From contig NZ_BMMM01000004.1 of NCBI RefSeq assembly GCF_014645835.1, forward strand, positions 1 to 64,000: a stretch of DNA of 64,000 nucleotides. The letters are read 5' to 3'. Source of the DNA: Streptomyces albiflavescens. GTDB taxonomy: Bacteria; Actinomycetota; Actinomycetes; Streptomycetales; Streptomycetaceae. The translations under genes were made by a program, and so were the position numbers. The first letter of the stretch is position 1. Each line of letters opens with the position of its first letter. A model generated the notes under the pieces. The model was not told the DNA's origin, did no database searches, and worked only from the letters and a program-made list of their open reading frames with translations. Below are positions 43,577 to 53,629 of this stretch, one piece after another.

Positions 43577-43719
43577 GGTGCCCGTTCGATGTCTGTGGAG
43601 GGGAGGGGCATTGAGCAGTCGCCGCGGGTGGCTGATTGGTTGCCGCGGGGGCGTGTGGACCCCGCGGGGTGGCATGTGACGCAGGTCACGGGAAGGCCGT
43701 GTGGGGTGCCGGACAGCTC

Positions 43720-44394
43720 ATGAACGTGAGCACTCATATGCGAACCCGGGTACGGGCCGGGGAATCGAGCGCGTTCGCGGAGCTCTACGACAGCTACGCC
43801 CGCGCGGTCTACAACCATGTCTTCCGGCTGACCGCCGACTGGTCGACGGCCGAGGACGTGATGGCCACGACCTTCATGGAGGCGTGGCGGCTGCGCGACA
43901 GGGTCGACCCGGAGGGCGGCTCGCTGCGGCCCTGGCTGCTGGGCATCGCCACCAACACCGCGCGCAACCAGTACCGGAGCAACCGGCGGTACCGGGCGGC
44001 GGCCGGTGCCGCCGCGGCGGCCGAACTGTCGGTGCCCGACCACGCCGAGGAAGTGGCCGACCGGGTCGACGACCGGCGGCGCCTCGCGACGGCGCTCACC
44101 GCGCTCGCGGCGCTGCGCAGACCGGAGCGCGAGGTCATCGCGCTCTGCCTGGGGGAGGGCCTGGACTACGAGGCCGCGGCGGAGGCGCTCGGGATTCCGG
44201 TGGGCACGGTCGCCTCCCGGCTCTCCCGGGCCCGCAAGAAGCTGCGGACGCTCACGGAAGCCGAACTGGCACGCCCCGCAGGGGAGTTGGCGCTCAAGAA
44301 AGTTCGCGGAAATCGGGAAGGCGGCTGCCCCGGCCGACAGACAAGAGGCGATCACGCACACGCGATCCGGCCCGCACAGGAAGGAAACCGATGA
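43720..44394 (+). CDS. ECF sigma factor
   Basis: A 224-residue ECF sigma factor. Region 2 (about 15-85) includes FAELYDSYARAVYNHVFRLT and AEDVMATTFMEAWR; region 4 (about 115-170) includes RRPEREVIALCLGEGLDYEA and GIPVGTVASRLSRARKKLR. The C-terminal 45 residues are an Arg/Gly-rich tail. Of several in-frame starts, ATG at 43720 gives a normal N-terminus; its ribosome site is weak. It is coupled by a 4-base overlap to a CU044_5270-type gene. A GTGAC-N4-GTCAC palindrome lies at 43676-43689. Confidence 0.88.
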   Translation: MNVSTHMRTRVRAGESSAFAELYDSYARAVYNHVFRLTADWSTAEDVMATTFMEAWRLRDRVDPEGGSLRPWLLGIATNTARNQYRSNRRYRAAAGAAAAAELSVPDHAEEVADRVDDRRRLATALTALAALRRPEREVIALCLGEGLDYEAAAEALGIPVGTVASRLSRARKKLRTLTEAELARPAGELALKKVRGNREGGCPGRQTRGDHAHAIRPAQEGNR

Positions 44395-45497
44395 ACGCGA
44401 ACACGCCACGGCAGAGTCCTGCCGAGTGGGAAGAGGGCGCACAGCTCTTCGACCGGACGACGCGCGACCTGCCGACGGGCCGTCACCAGTTCCACAAGGA
44501 GCGCATGATGGCCCAGATTCACGAACTTCAGCAGGAAGAGCGCACGGCGGCCCCGTCGAGGACCGGGCGTCGCTTCCGGCTGCCGCGCCCGGCGATCGTG
44601 CTGCCCGCGATGGCCGCCGCCGTGGCCGCCGCGGTCGTGGCCGGGGTGGTGACGTCGGGTAACGGAAGCGGGGTCGAGAGCAGCGGCGGTGTCGCCACCG
44701 GACCCGCCCTGACCACCCAGGTCGGTGCCGCGACCACCAAGGGTGTGCCGCAGCTCCTCGACCAGATCTCGCTGGCGGCGGCCGAAGGGGACCACCCGAC
44801 GGTCAAGCCCGGCCAGTACATCTACATCGAGTCCAGGACGGCCGACAGCTTCCTGAAGTCCGTCGACGACAAGACGACCCTGGCCGGCCACGCGCTGCAC
44901 CGCCGCCAGATGTGGAAGTCCCCGGACGGCACCAAGGGCTGGCTGATCGACCCGGCCGTCAACGACAGCCCCGAGGGCGAGACCCTGAGCCTGCCGGACG
45001 AGCAGGGCAACACCCCGAAGGCGAACCTGAACGGTCCGTCCTACGACTACCTGGCCAAGCTGACCACCGATCCCGACGCGCTGCTGGCCAAGATCTACAA
45101 GGAGACGAAGGGGCAGGGCAACTCGCCCGACCAGGAGGCGTTCACGACCATCGGCGACCTGCTCGGCGAGAGCTACCCGCCGGCGGAGCTGTACCCGGCG
45201 CTGTTCAAGGCCGCCGCGAAGATCCCCGGCGTGGTCGTCGTCGATGACGCGGTGGACGCGGTGGGCCGGCGCGGGGTGGCGGTGGCCCGGCTCGACGAGA
45301 CCAGCGGCGAGCGCGAGGAATGGATCTTCGACAGGAAGAGCCATGTCTTCCTGGGGGAGCGCTCGGTCCAGGTGAAGCAGAACACCGGAGTGGACGCCCT
45401 GATCAAGCCCGGCACGGTGACCTTCACCAGCGCCATACTGCACCGTGCCGTGGTCGACGACATCAAGCAGACGCCGTCACGGTCCCAGGCGGGCTGA
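44391..45497 (+). CDS. CU044_5270 family membrane protein, sigma-factor partner
   Basis: A 368-residue protein with a cytoplasmic head (1-60), one membrane helix (about 64-86) and an exported domain. Annotation pipelines call this arrangement the CU044_5270 family; it usually follows an ECF sigma gene, as here with a 4-base overlap and GGAAGG ribosome site. The outer domain (PGQYIYIESRTAD, YDYLAKLTTDPDALLAKI) may sense an envelope signal and the head may bind the sigma factor. No zinc motif is present. The regulatory role is inferred from linkage. Confidence 0.78.
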   Translation: MNANTPRQSPAEWEEGAQLFDRTTRDLPTGRHQFHKERMMAQIHELQQEERTAAPSRTGRRFRLPRPAIVLPAMAAAVAAAVVAGVVTSGNGSGVESSGGVATGPALTTQVGAATTKGVPQLLDQISLAAAEGDHPTVKPGQYIYIESRTADSFLKSVDDKTTLAGHALHRRQMWKSPDGTKGWLIDPAVNDSPEGETLSLPDEQGNTPKANLNGPSYDYLAKLTTDPDALLAKIYKETKGQGNSPDQEAFTTIGDLLGESYPPAELYPALFKAAAKIPGVVVVDDAVDAVGRRGVAVARLDETSGEREEWIFDRKSHVFLGERSVQVKQNTGVDALIKPGTVTFTSAILHRAVVDDIKQTPSRSQAG

Positions 45498-45524
45498 GGC
45501 CGACCACGGCTGGGGAGGGCCCGG

Positions 45525-46985
45525 CTACGGCATCTCGGGCGGCGGGGTCGGGGCGCCCGGCAGGCGGATCGTCGCCACCGTGCCGCCGCCCGCGGCGGGG
45601 GTCAGGGACACTTCGCCGCCCGACTGCTGCACCGTGCGCGCCACGATGGACAGGCCCAGGCCGGAGCCGGGCAGGGCGCGGGCGCTCGGGGAGCGCCAGA
45701 AGCGGTCGAAGACGTGGGGGAGTTCGTCGTGGGGGATGCCGGGGCCGTGGTCACGGACGGTGAGTTCGCCGTCCTTGAGTACGACGTCGATCGTGCCGCC
45801 CTCGGGGCTGAACTTCACCGCGTTGTCGAGGATGTTCACGATCGCCCGCTCCAGCGCCGACGGCTCCGCCCGGACGAACCAGGGCTGCATGTCCGCCGTG
45901 ATCGTCAGCTCCGGCCCGCGCAGCCGAGCGCGGCACAGGGCGGCCTCGACCGTGTCCTCCAGCGCGACCACCTCGGCACGGTCGGCAGGCTGGCCGGCGT
46001 CCGACCGCGACAGCGTCTGCAGATCGCCGATCAGGGCGGCCAGCTCGGTCATCTGGGCGGTGACCGAGGCGAGCAGCGCCTTGCGGTCGGCCGGGGGAAT
46101 CGGGCGGCCCACCTCCTCGCTGCGGCTGAGGAGTTCGATGTTCGTGCGGAGGGAGGTGAGGGGGGTGCGGAGTTCGTGACCGGCGTCGGCGATGAGCTGC
46201 TGCTGCAGGTCGCGGGAGCTGGCGAGCGCGGAGGTCATCGAGTTGAAGGACTCGGACAGGCGCGCGATCTCGTCGTCGCCCTCCACCGGGATACGGACGG
46301 TGAGGTCCTCGGTGCGGGCCACGTGTTCCACGGTCTCGGTGAGCTTGTCGACGGGGCGCAGGCCCGCTCGGGCCACGGCGAGACCTGCGGCTCCGGCGCC
46401 CACTACTCCGATGCCGCCGACGAGGAGGAGGAGCAGGGCCAGCTCATTGAGGGTGGAGTTGGTGCCCTTGAGGGGAAAGGCGAACTGGATCACGGCATCG
46501 GGGAGCACCGTCGGGTCGCCGCCGCTGGGTGCGCTGATCAGCAGGGGGACCGTCAGCACCCGTACGGGGTTGCCCTCGGTGTCCGTGCCATTGCGGAAGA
46601 TGCCGCGGTCCGGGTGCTTGGCCAGGTCGGTGTCACTGCTGGTGATCTTGACCGTGCCGGGTGACATCGAGGCGACGCAGGACTCGCCGTTCGCCTTGAC
46701 CACCTGGAGGTAGTACTCGGTCGGCCCACGGAAGCCGCCCTGATCCGTCGACGGTTCGTCGGACTGGTCGGACGACTGACCGCAGTTGTTGATGGTGTCG
46801 AGGAGTTTGCCGCCCTGCGGATGGGTCGCCTGTGACTGCAACTGGTTGTCGACCCCGGAGTACAACTTCTTTTGCACGATGAACCAGCACGTCGTCGAAA
46901 CAGCCGCCACCGCGAACGCCACCGCCGCGGCGACGAGCAACGCCAGTCGCGACCGCAGCGGCAGTGCCCTGAACCTGCGGATCAC
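45525..46985 (-). CDS. Sensor histidine kinase, MprB-like
   Basis: A 486-residue kinase with two membrane helices (about 15-38 and 180-205) around a sensor domain of about 140 residues, then HAMP, dimerisation and ATPase domains. The phosphorylated His is in [13 protein letters not shown]. The N box is [12 protein letters not shown]1 is DHGPGIP, F is FDRFWR and G2 is GSGLGLSI. The GTG start overlaps the response regulator stop (GTGA), so the regulator is translated first. With the HtrA-like protease gene close by, an envelope-stress role like MprAB or CssRS is likely. Confidence 0.92.
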   Translation of the reverse strand: MIRRFRALPLRSRLALLVAAAVAFAVAAVSTTCWFIVQKKLYSGVDNQLQSQATHPQGGKLLDTINNCGQSSDQSDEPSTDQGGFRGPTEYYLQVVKANGESCVASMSPGTVKITSSDTDLAKHPDRGIFRNGTDTEGNPVRVLTVPLLISAPSGGDPTVLPDAVIQFAFPLKGTNSTLNELALLLLLVGGIGVVGAGAAGLAVARAGLRPVDKLTETVEHVARTEDLTVRIPVEGDDEIARLSESFNSMTSALASSRDLQQQLIADAGHELRTPLTSLRTNIELLSRSEEVGRPIPPADRKALLASVTAQMTELAALIGDLQTLSRSDAGQPADRAEVVALEDTVEAALCRARLRGPELTITADMQPWFVRAEPSALERAIVNILDNAVKFSPEGGTIDVVLKDGELTVRDHGPGIPHDELPHVFDRFWRSPSARALPGSGLGLSIVARTVQQSGGEVSLTPAAGGGTVATIRLPGAPTPPPEMP

Positions 46986-47713
46986 TCCGCGCCGCCCGAG
47001 CGCAGCACGTACCCCACGCCCCGCACCGTGTGGACGAGGCGCGGCTCGCCGCCCGCCTCGGTCTTGCGGCGCAGGTACATGACGTACACGTCGAGGGAGT
47101 TGGAGGAGGGCTCGAAGTCGAAGCCCCAGACCGCCTTGAGGATCTGCTCGCGGGTGAGGACCTGGCGCGGGTGGGCCAGGAACATCTCCAGGAGGGTGAA
47201 TTCCGTGCGGGTCAGCTCCACGGGACGCCCGGCCCGCGTGACCTCGCGGGTCGCCAGGTCCATGCGGAGGTCGCCGAAGACGAGGGCGTCCTCCTCCTGC
47301 GTGCCGACCGCCGCGGCGGCATAGGAACTGCGCCGCAGCAGGGCCCGGACACGGGCGAAGAGCTCGTCGAGTTCGAAGGGCTTGACGAGGTAGTCGTCGG
47401 CGCCGGCGTCCAGGCCGGTGACGCGGTCGCCCACGGTGTCGCGGGCGGTGAGCATCAGGATCGGCGTGGTCGTGCCCGCGCCGCGCATCCGGCGGGCCGC
47501 CGTCAGGCCGTCCATGCGGGGCATCTGGATGTCCAGGACGACCAGGTCGGGCCGGTAGACCGTGGCCTTCTCCAGCGCGTCCGCACCGTCGACCGCGACC
47601 TCGGTCTCGTACCCCTCGAAGGCGAGGCTGCGCTGGAGTGCTTCGCGCACGGCCGGCTCGTCGTCGACGATCAGGATGCGCTGGGATTCACGGTCGCCAT
47701 CGGCGGGGCTCAT
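46982..47713 (-). CDS. OmpR-family response regulator
   Basis: A 243-residue regulator. The receiver domain has the acidic pair in ILIVDDEP, the phosphorylated Asp in [13 protein letters not shown], Thr in MLTARD and Lys in DYLVKPF. The winged helix has [20 protein letters not shown] and the C-terminal [17 protein letters not shown] at 47713 was chosen because the receiver begins just after it. It pairs with the kinase downstream. The truncated regulator at 43331-43576 resembles its C-terminal domain. Confidence 0.92.
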   Translation of the reverse strand: MSPADGDRESQRILIVDDEPAVREALQRSLAFEGYETEVAVDGADALEKATVYRPDLVVLDIQMPRMDGLTAARRMRGAGTTTPILMLTARDTVGDRVTGLDAGADDYLVKPFELDELFARVRALLRRSSYAAAAVGTQEEDALVFGDLRMDLATREVTRAGRPVELTRTEFTLLEMFLAHPRQVLTREQILKAVWGFDFEPSSNSLDVYVMYLRRKTEAGGEPRLVHTVRGVGYVLRSGGAE

Positions 47714-47834
47714 GGGCGGGATGTCCTCGGGTGCGGTGGGACGGTGGGGCTGACACATTCAGCCTCGCACGTCTGAGTGCGGGGGCGGAGCGGCTCGGCG
47801 GGGGAGTGACCGGCTCGGCCGGGGAGGGACCGGC

Positions 47835-48047
47835 TCAGCTGGGCAGCGCGCTCAGCTCGGTCAGCCGGCGCAGCGGGACCTTGCGGCGGTGCGGGCGCGC
47901 CGCGGTCGTACGCAGTCCCATCAGCTGCGGGACCGCCACCTCCGGGGTCCGTGCCGCCGAGGCGTGCAGTTCGTGTGCCACTTCCAGGGCCAGGACGAAA
48001 CCGGCCGGGTCACTGTCGGCGATGATGTGCGAGACGCGCGTGATCAT
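47835..48047 (-). CDS. Small basic protein downstream of the HtrA-like gene
   Basis: A 70-residue protein with a helical N-terminal half (ADSDPAGFVLALEVAHELHA) and an Arg-rich C-terminal half. It has a strong GGAGG ribosome binding site seven bases before the ATG and starts 15 bases after the stop of the protease gene, so it is very probably co-transcribed with it. No family is recognised. Confidence 0.68.
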   Translation of the reverse strand: MITRVSHIIADSDPAGFVLALEVAHELHASAARTPEVAVPQLMGLRTTAARPHRRKVPLRRLTELSALPS

Positions 48048-48062
48048 GTGAACCTCCAGGTG

Positions 48063-49289
48063 TCAGCTGTCGGAGCCGCCGGCCCGCAGGGAGGCCAGGT
48101 CGGACTTCACGGTGTTGATCGGTATGGCGAAGCCGAGGCCGACGCTGCCGGCGCTCGACGAGGACGAGGACGAGTCCGAGGCGGCCGAGTACATCGCGGA
48201 GTTGATGCCGATGATGTTGCCGTTCATGTCGATCAGCGCGCCGCCGGAGTTGCCCGGGTTCAGCGAGGCGTCGGTCTGGAGGGCCTTGTAGGTCGTCGTC
48301 GACGAACCGGTGTCGCCGTTGAACTCCTGGCCGCCGAAGGAGAACGGCCACTGGCCGTTGCCGCCGCCCTGCTGTTGCTGCCGGCCCTGGCTCTCGTCCG
48401 TCGAGACGGTCACGTCACGGTTCAGGGCCGAGATGATGCCGCTGGTGACGGTGCCGGTCAGGCCCTCGGGGGAGCCGATCGCGACGACGTCGTCGCCGAC
48501 CTGTACGCCGTCGGAGTTGCCGAGCGTGGCGACCTTCAGGCCGGAGGGCGCCTTCTCCAGCTTGATCAGCGCGAGGTCCTTCTTGCTGTCGGTCCCGACG
48601 ACCTTCGCGGTGTACGACTTGCCGCTGCTCAGCTGCACCTTGATCTCGGAGGCGCCCGAGATGACGTGGTTGTTGGTGATGATCTCGCCGCCGGACGTGA
48701 TGATCACGCCCGCACCGGTGGAGGAGCCCGCGTTCGAGGTCGCGCTGATCTCGACGATGCTCGGGCTGACCGCCTGGGCGACCCCGGCGACGGTGCCCTT
48801 CTTGGCGGTCGGCACCACGTTGGTGCTGGTGCTGCTCGACGCGGTGTCCTTGCCGGTCAGCTCCTGGATGCCGTACGCCGTACCGCCTCCGATGGCCGCG
48901 GCGACTATCGCCACGGCGGCGAGCAGGGCCAGCGGGCCCTTCGCGCGCTTCTTGGCCGGAGCGTGGGCGGGGTCCTCCTGGACGGGGGTCGCGGCGAGCA
49001 CCGCGGTGGAGCCGGCGTCCGGCGAGGGGTACCCCGCGTAGCCGCCGCCGCCATGGCCGCCGCCATGGCCGCCCTGACCGGAGCCCGGCCACACGGTGGT
49101 ACCCGGTTCGACGGCGACCGGTGCGACCGGCTGGTTCGCCGGCGGGGGAGGCCACTCGGGGTTCACTGGGGAGGAGGCGTGCTGCTGCCGGGGGTACGCG
49201 GGCTGCTGGTCGTCGCCCTGGACGTACCCGGACAGGCCGCCCTGCTGGGGGTGCTCGTACTCGCCGCTGCGGCGGAAGCTCTCGGTCAT
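48063..49289 (-). CDS. HtrA-like trypsin-type protease, membrane-anchored, no PDZ
   Basis: A 408-residue protease. The cytoplasmic N-terminus (1-115) is disordered, rich in Gly, Pro, Gln and Tyr. A membrane helix (about 120-143) precedes an exported S1C domain with catalytic His (ITNNHVISG), Asp (KKDLALIKL) and Ser (NPGNSGGAL). A Gly/Gln-rich surface loop is inserted at about 305-335. Chain end follows the protease domain directly, so the usual PDZ domain is missing. ATG at 49289 was chosen; 49313 is possible. The neighbouring two-component system probably regulates it. Confidence 0.88.
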   Translation of the reverse strand: MTESFRRSGEYEHPQQGGLSGYVQGDDQQPAYPRQQHASSPVNPEWPPPPANQPVAPVAVEPGTTVWPGSGQGGHGGGHGGGGYAGYPSPDAGSTAVLAATPVQEDPAHAPAKKRAKGPLALLAAVAIVAAAIGGGTAYGIQELTGKDTASSSTSTNVVPTAKKGTVAGVAQAVSPSIVEISATSNAGSSTGAGVIITSGGEIITNNHVISGASEIKVQLSSGKSYTAKVVGTDSKKDLALIKLEKAPSGLKVATLGNSDGVQVGDDVVAIGSPEGLTGTVTSGIISALNRDVTVSTDESQGRQQQQGGGNGQWPFSFGGQEFNGDTGSSTTTYKALQTDASLNPGNSGGALIDMNGNIIGINSAMYSAASDSSSSSSSAGSVGLGFAIPINTVKSDLASLRAGGSDS

Positions 49290-49666
49290 GGAAAAAGACT
49301 GTCCCCCGATCATGAGAGCTCCCTGAGTGCCCGCTGAGAAGCCCGACAGAACCTCGTATGCCCGATATAAAGGCGCGCGGGCCCGGCAAACAGGGGGTTG
49401 CGGTCGGGTGATGACACGGAACGCGGCGGACGAACACTTGTCTGTCTGCTGTGAAGCCCGTGTGTGAAGGGGCGCGTGAGGCCTACGATCTCCGCGCCGG
49501 AGGGGGGCTCCGCGGTTACGCCTGAATCGATGCAAGCGATGGCGATGTGCACGCGTATGTGCAAGCGATTGCTGTCACCGATCGGGCGGGTGCGTCGTAC
49601 GCCCTTCTCGGGCCTCTTACGACACGGAACGACACCACACGCACCCACGCACCCCAGGAGCCCTGA
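49290..49666. other. Divergent promoter region with LacI-type half sites
   Basis: This 377-base gap separates two protease genes that point apart. No gene is seen. TGCAAGCGAT occurs twice (49531-49540 and 49560-49569); the second continues to form GCAAGCGATTGC, close to the symmetric operators bound by LacI-family repressors. A LacI-type gene follows the plus-strand protease gene. Confidence 0.5.
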
Positions 49667-51421
49667 GTGATACGTGCCCTGCGCGGCCGCCTGAGACGCC
49701 CTGTCACGGCGTTGCCCGCGGCCGCCCTCGCGCTGGCGCTGACCTGCGCCGGCGCTCTCGCGGCGCAGCCCGCGGCAGCGGCGGACGACCCGTCCGGACT
49801 GCCCGACGCGAGCGTCGCCCGGTCGGCGAAGCCCGCGCCGACCGCATCCGACAAGGAACTGCGCGACCGGGTCATCGAGGCCGCCAAGGACCAGGCGACC
49901 CCGGAGACGACCCCCAAGAAGACTCCCTTCATCATCGGCGGCAGCGAGACGACGATCTCCTCCGCTCCGTGGATGGTCCAGCTCTCGTACTACGACGACA
50001 CCACCGGCGCGGGCTACTTCTGCGGCGGCACCCTCGTCGCCCCGAACAAGGTCCTGACGGCGGCCCACTGCGTCGCGGGTCTGGACTGGGTGAAGAACGG
50101 CGCCGTCGTGGCCGGCACCGCAGGCCTGCTCGACGACACCAGCGGCACCGTCGCGGGCGTCTGGCGCCAGTGGAACCACCCGCACTACAACTCCACGACC
50201 ATCCAGAACGACGTCGCGGTCCTCACCCTGGACCGCCCGCTGGAGCAGCAGTGGACGCGTCTGGTGGCCGCCGGCGACTCCGCGTCGTACGCCGCGGGCA
50301 AGACCGCCACCGTCTACGGCTGGGGCCTGACCTCCGGTGCCGAGGGCGCCGACCTGTCGGCCACGCTGCGCAAGGTCGACCTGCCGGTACAGTCCGACGC
50401 CACCTGCAACTCCGCGATGCAGACGGTCCTCGGTGAGGACGACTTCATCGAGGGCTCGATGTTCTGCGCGGGCACCCCGGCCACCGGCACCGACGAGGGC
50501 ACCAAGAGCCCCTGCAACGGTGACTCAGGCGGTCCGGTGATCGTCGGCGGCAAGGTCGTCGGCATCGTCTCGTGGGGCGTCTCGGGCTGCACGGCCAAGG
50601 GCGCCTACCCGGTCTTCACCAAGGTGTCCTCGTACACCTGGGCGGCCCAGCCGCGCATCGACGACACCGACCTGTCCTTCGACGGCAAGGCCGACATCCT
50701 GGCCCGTACGCCCTCCGGCGGCCTGTTCGAGCAGGACAGCAAGGGCACCTCGCTCGCGCAGCGCGCCTTCCAGGGCACCGGCTGGCAGGGCATCAGCTGG
50801 GGCCTGCAGGCGGACCTGGACCGGGACTTCTACCAGGACCTGATCGTCCGCGACAAGGGCGACGGCAAGCTGTACCGCAGCTACCTGAACCACTCCAGCG
50901 GCGAGTTCGAGTGGATGCAGATCAGCTCGGTGTGGGGCGGCTACAAGTCGTACGCCATCCCCGGCGACATGACCGGTGACGCCCGCCCCGACCTCGTCGC
51001 GGTGGACTCCGACGGCTCGGTCTACCTCTACCCGGGCAAGGGCAACGGTCAGTTCTACGGCCGCGTCAAGGTCGTCGACAAGGCCTGGAAGAACGTCAGG
51101 ATCTTCGGCCACGGCGACCTGTCCGGTGACGGCCGCGCCGACCTGCTGGTCCGCAACAGCTCCGGCGTCCTGTACCTCTACCGGGGCACCCAGCAGGAGC
51201 ACACCCCCTGGTCGACGCGGATCCAGGCGCGTACGTACTGGAACTTCACCTCGTACGTCTCCAACGGCGACGTGACGGGCGACGGCATCGCCGATGTCAT
51301 CACCCGCGACTCCGGCGGCACGCTCTGGCTCTACCCGGGCACGAACAAGGCGTCCAGCAGCCTCTTCGGCTCACGGAAGAGCCTGGGCACGGGCTTCAAC
51401 CAGTACAACCTGCTGTTCTAG
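49667..51421 (+). CDS. Secreted trypsin-like protease with FG-GAP repeats
   Basis: A 584-residue exported protein. A long signal peptide ends near AAA40. A propeptide-like stretch leads to IIGG (about 86), the mature trypsin N-terminus. Catalytic residues are in LTAAHCVAG, QNDVAVLTL and CNGDSGGPV. From about 340 to the end there are FG-GAP/VCBS-type repeats with calcium-like loops (DMTGDARPDLV, DLSGDGRADLL, DVTGDGIADVI), expected to form part of a beta-propeller that binds substrate or wall. GTG at 49667 follows AGGAG. It ends at a strong bidirectional terminator. Confidence 0.92.
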   Translation: MIRALRGRLRRPVTALPAAALALALTCAGALAAQPAAAADDPSGLPDASVARSAKPAPTASDKELRDRVIEAAKDQATPETTPKKTPFIIGGSETTISSAPWMVQLSYYDDTTGAGYFCGGTLVAPNKVLTAAHCVAGLDWVKNGAVVAGTAGLLDDTSGTVAGVWRQWNHPHYNSTTIQNDVAVLTLDRPLEQQWTRLVAAGDSASYAAGKTATVYGWGLTSGAEGADLSATLRKVDLPVQSDATCNSAMQTVLGEDDFIEGSMFCAGTPATGTDEGTKSPCNGDSGGPVIVGGKVVGIVSWGVSGCTAKGAYPVFTKVSSYTWAAQPRIDDTDLSFDGKADILARTPSGGLFEQDSKGTSLAQRAFQGTGWQGISWGLQADLDRDFYQDLIVRDKGDGKLYRSYLNHSSGEFEWMQISSVWGGYKSYAIPGDMTGDARPDLVAVDSDGSVYLYPGKGNGQFYGRVKVVDKAWKNVRIFGHGDLSGDGRADLLVRNSSGVLYLYRGTQQEHTPWSTRIQARTYWNFTSYVSNGDVTGDGIADVITRDSGGTLWLYPGTNKASSSLFGSRKSLGTGFNQYNLLF

Positions 51422-51429
51422 ATCGCAAA

Positions 51430-51457
51430 AGCCCCGCGCCTCAAGGGGCGCGGGGCT
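51430..51457. terminator. Bidirectional terminator between protease and LacI genes
   Basis: An 11-bp perfect stem (51430-51440 and 51447-51457) with a 6-nt loop lies 8 bases after the protease stop. On the minus strand the stem is followed by TTTGCG, so it can serve both convergent genes. Confidence 0.87.
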
Positions 51458-51512
51458 CTGTCATATGCGGCTCCGCCGCGTGGGCGCGGCCGGCCGCAAA
51501 GGACCCGCGGGT

Positions 51513-52535
51513 CTACTCACAGCCGCATGAGCGCCGCACGACCAACCGCGACGGGAAGAGCTTCAGGCGCTCACGCCGGGAACCGGCGACCCGCAACCCG
51601 TCATCGAGCACGAGGTCGACCGCGGCGTGCGCCATGGCGGACCGGTCCGATGCGATCGTTGTCAGAGGCGGGTCCGTCAGCGCGGCTTCCTTGACGTCGT
51701 CGAAGCCGGCGACGGCCAGCTCCCCGGGCACGTCGATGCGCAGCTCGCGCGCGGCCCGCAGCAGACCGATCGCCTGGTCGTCCGTGGAGCAGAAGATCGC
51801 CGGCGGCCGATCCGGCCCGGCGAGCAGGCCCAGGGCGACCTGATACGCGTCGTAGCGGTTGTACGGCGCCTCGAAGAGGCGGCCCTCCGTGGAGATCCCG
51901 GCCTCCTGCATCGCGCGCCGCCAGCCCTCGACGTGGTCGGAGACCGGGTCGCCGACGGCGGGCGTCTCCGCGGTGCCGCCGAGACAGGCGACGTACTCGT
52001 GGCCGTGCTCGAGGAGGTGGCGGACGGCGAGCTGGGCGCCGCCGAGGTCGTCCGTGACGACCGCGACGTCGTCGATGGCCTCGGGCCGCTCGTGCAGGAG
52101 CACGACCCGGGCGTCCCAGGCGTCGATCTCCGCGGCGGCGTGATCGTTCAGCGCGTGGCTGACCAGGATCAGCCCGGAGACCCGCATGCCGAGGAAGGCC
52201 CGCAGATAGTGGACCTCGCGCTCGGCGATGTAGTCGGTGTTGCCGACGAGCACCATTTTTCCGCGCTCGGCGGCGGCCTGTTCGACCGCGTGCGCCATCT
52301 CGCCGAAGAACGGCTGGCGCGCGTCCGGGATGATCAGGCCTATGAGCTCGGTCCGCCGCGACGCCATGGCCTGAGCGACCCGGTCGGGCCGGTACCCCAG
52401 CTCCTTGATCGCGGCGAGAACGCGCTCGCGCGTGGCCGGGGCAACCGGCCTCGGTCCGTTGTTGATGACATAGCTGACGACGGCGGTGGAAGTACCCGCC
52501 AGCCGCGCCACATCATCCCTAGTCACCTTGGCCAC
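51513..52535 (-). CDS. LacI-family transcriptional regulator
   Basis: A 340-residue regulator. The N-terminal headpiece is [20 protein letters not shown] with the hinge helix [14 protein letters not shown], followed by a periplasmic-binding-protein-type effector domain ([35 protein letters not shown]). The effector is probably a sugar. It is alone between the secreted protease and glnR. Its targets are unknown; operator-like repeats at 49531-49572 in the protease promoter are candidates. ATG at 52535. Confidence 0.91.
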   Translation of the reverse strand: MAKVTRDDVARLAGTSTAVVSYVINNGPRPVAPATRERVLAAIKELGYRPDRVAQAMASRRTELIGLIIPDARQPFFGEMAHAVEQAAAERGKMVLVGNTDYIAEREVHYLRAFLGMRVSGLILVSHALNDHAAAEIDAWDARVVLLHERPEAIDDVAVVTDDLGGAQLAVRHLLEHGHEYVACLGGTAETPAVGDPVSDHVEGWRRAMQEAGISTEGRLFEAPYNRYDAYQVALGLLAGPDRPPAIFCSTDDQAIGLLRAARELRIDVPGELAVAGFDDVKEAALTDPPLTTIASDRSAMAHAAVDLVLDDGLRVAGSRRERLKLFPSRLVVRRSCGCE

Positions 52536-52588
52536 GCGCGGAGTCTACGCGGATGGACCGCCTCTGGGCAGGGCGTACGGGAGGCTTC

Positions 52589-53377
52589 CTACGCCTCCGC
52601 CGTGACCTCGGAAGCGGCCGTGGCATCCAAGTGCGCCGTCTCGTCCGCCTCATCCGGCTTTGGCTGGGCCGCCTTGGCCCTCGCCCCCTCCGCGGCGCGG
52701 TCCACCTTCTCAGGAGTAACGAATCGATAACCGACGTTCCGCACGGTACCGATCAGCGACTCGTGCTCGGGTCCGAGCTTCGCGCGCAGTCGTCGTACGT
52801 GCACGTCGACCGTCCGCGTGCCACCGAAGTAGTCGTAGCCCCAGACCTCCTGGAGCAGCTGGGCGCGGGTGAAGACGCGGCCCGGGTGCTGCGCGAGGTA
52901 CTTGAGGAGCTCGAACTCCTTGAAGGTCAGGTCGAGGACCCGGCCCTTGAGCTTGGCGCTGTACGTCGCCTCGTCCACGGAGAGGTCGCCGTTGCGGATC
53001 TCCATGGGGGAATCGTCGTTGACGATCTGCTGGCGGCCCATGGCGAGCCGCAGCCGGGCCTCGACCTCCGCCGGACCGGCGGTGTCCAGGAGTACGTCGT
53101 CGATGCCCCAGTCGGCGGTGACGGCGGCGAGACCGCCTTCGGTGACGACGAGGATGAGGGGACAGCCGGGGCCCGTGGACCGCAGCAGCTGGCACAGGCT
53201 GCGGACCTGCGGGAGATCCCGCCGCCCGTCGATCAGGATGACGTCGGCACCCGGGGTGTCGACGAGGGCGGGGCCTTCCGCCGGAGCCACTCGCACGTTG
53301 TGCAGGAGCAGGCCGAGAGCGGGAAGCACCTCCGTCGACGGCTGAAGGGCATTGGTCAGGAGCAGCAGAGAACTCAT
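52589..53377 (-). CDS. glnR: GlnR, global nitrogen regulator
   Basis: A 262-residue orphan response regulator that switches on glutamine synthetase, ammonium transport and nitrite reduction under nitrogen limitation. The receiver keeps Asp50 (VILIDGRRD), but the acidic pair near the N-terminus is missing, as known for GlnR, which is not controlled by phosphotransfer. The winged helix has [20 protein letters not shown] and [16 protein letters not shown]. The C-terminal 35 residues are the Ala/Glu-rich tail of Streptomyces GlnR. No kinase is linked. Its promoter region shows GTATAC repeats and a hairpin (see 53579-53608). Confidence 0.95.
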   Translation of the reverse strand: MSSLLLLTNALQPSTEVLPALGLLLHNVRVAPAEGPALVDTPGADVILIDGRRDLPQVRSLCQLLRSTGPGCPLILVVTEGGLAAVTADWGIDDVLLDTAGPAEVEARLRLAMGRQQIVNDDSPMEIRNGDLSVDEATYSAKLKGRVLDLTFKEFELLKYLAQHPGRVFTRAQLLQEVWGYDYFGGTRTVDVHVRRLRAKLGPEHESLIGTVRNVGYRFVTPEKVDRAAEGARAKAAQPKPDEADETAHLDATAASEVTAEA

Positions 53378-53578
53378 CGCGCCCCACCTGCCTGGGTCGT
53401 CCTACGTTCGTGCACGGTTCGCTCGCCCATAACGTCTGGTTCCTCCTCGGTCCCTGCGAGGACGTTTGCGGCACTGCTCGGTACGAGCGGCTCCCGCGCC
53501 CCTGGGATCCGCCCTGTGTTCGAGGCCTCGTATACCCGCGGTTTCCCGCTTCGTATACAACGCTTCCGAAAGCACAAA

Positions 53579-53608
53579 AGGACCCGGGGGCTTCGCTGCC
53601 CGAGTCCT
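53579..53608 (-). terminator. Hairpin with T-rich tail in the glnR upstream region
   Basis: AGGACTCGGG/CCCGGGTCCT arms (one mismatch) with a 10-nt loop are followed on the minus strand by TTTTGTGCTTT. No minus-strand gene lies upstream, so it would act either inside a long glnR leader as an attenuator or against antisense transcripts. It ends 21 bases before the divergent hydrolase start. Confidence 0.55.
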
Positions 53609-53629
53609 CTGCCCAGCAGAATAGCCCAC

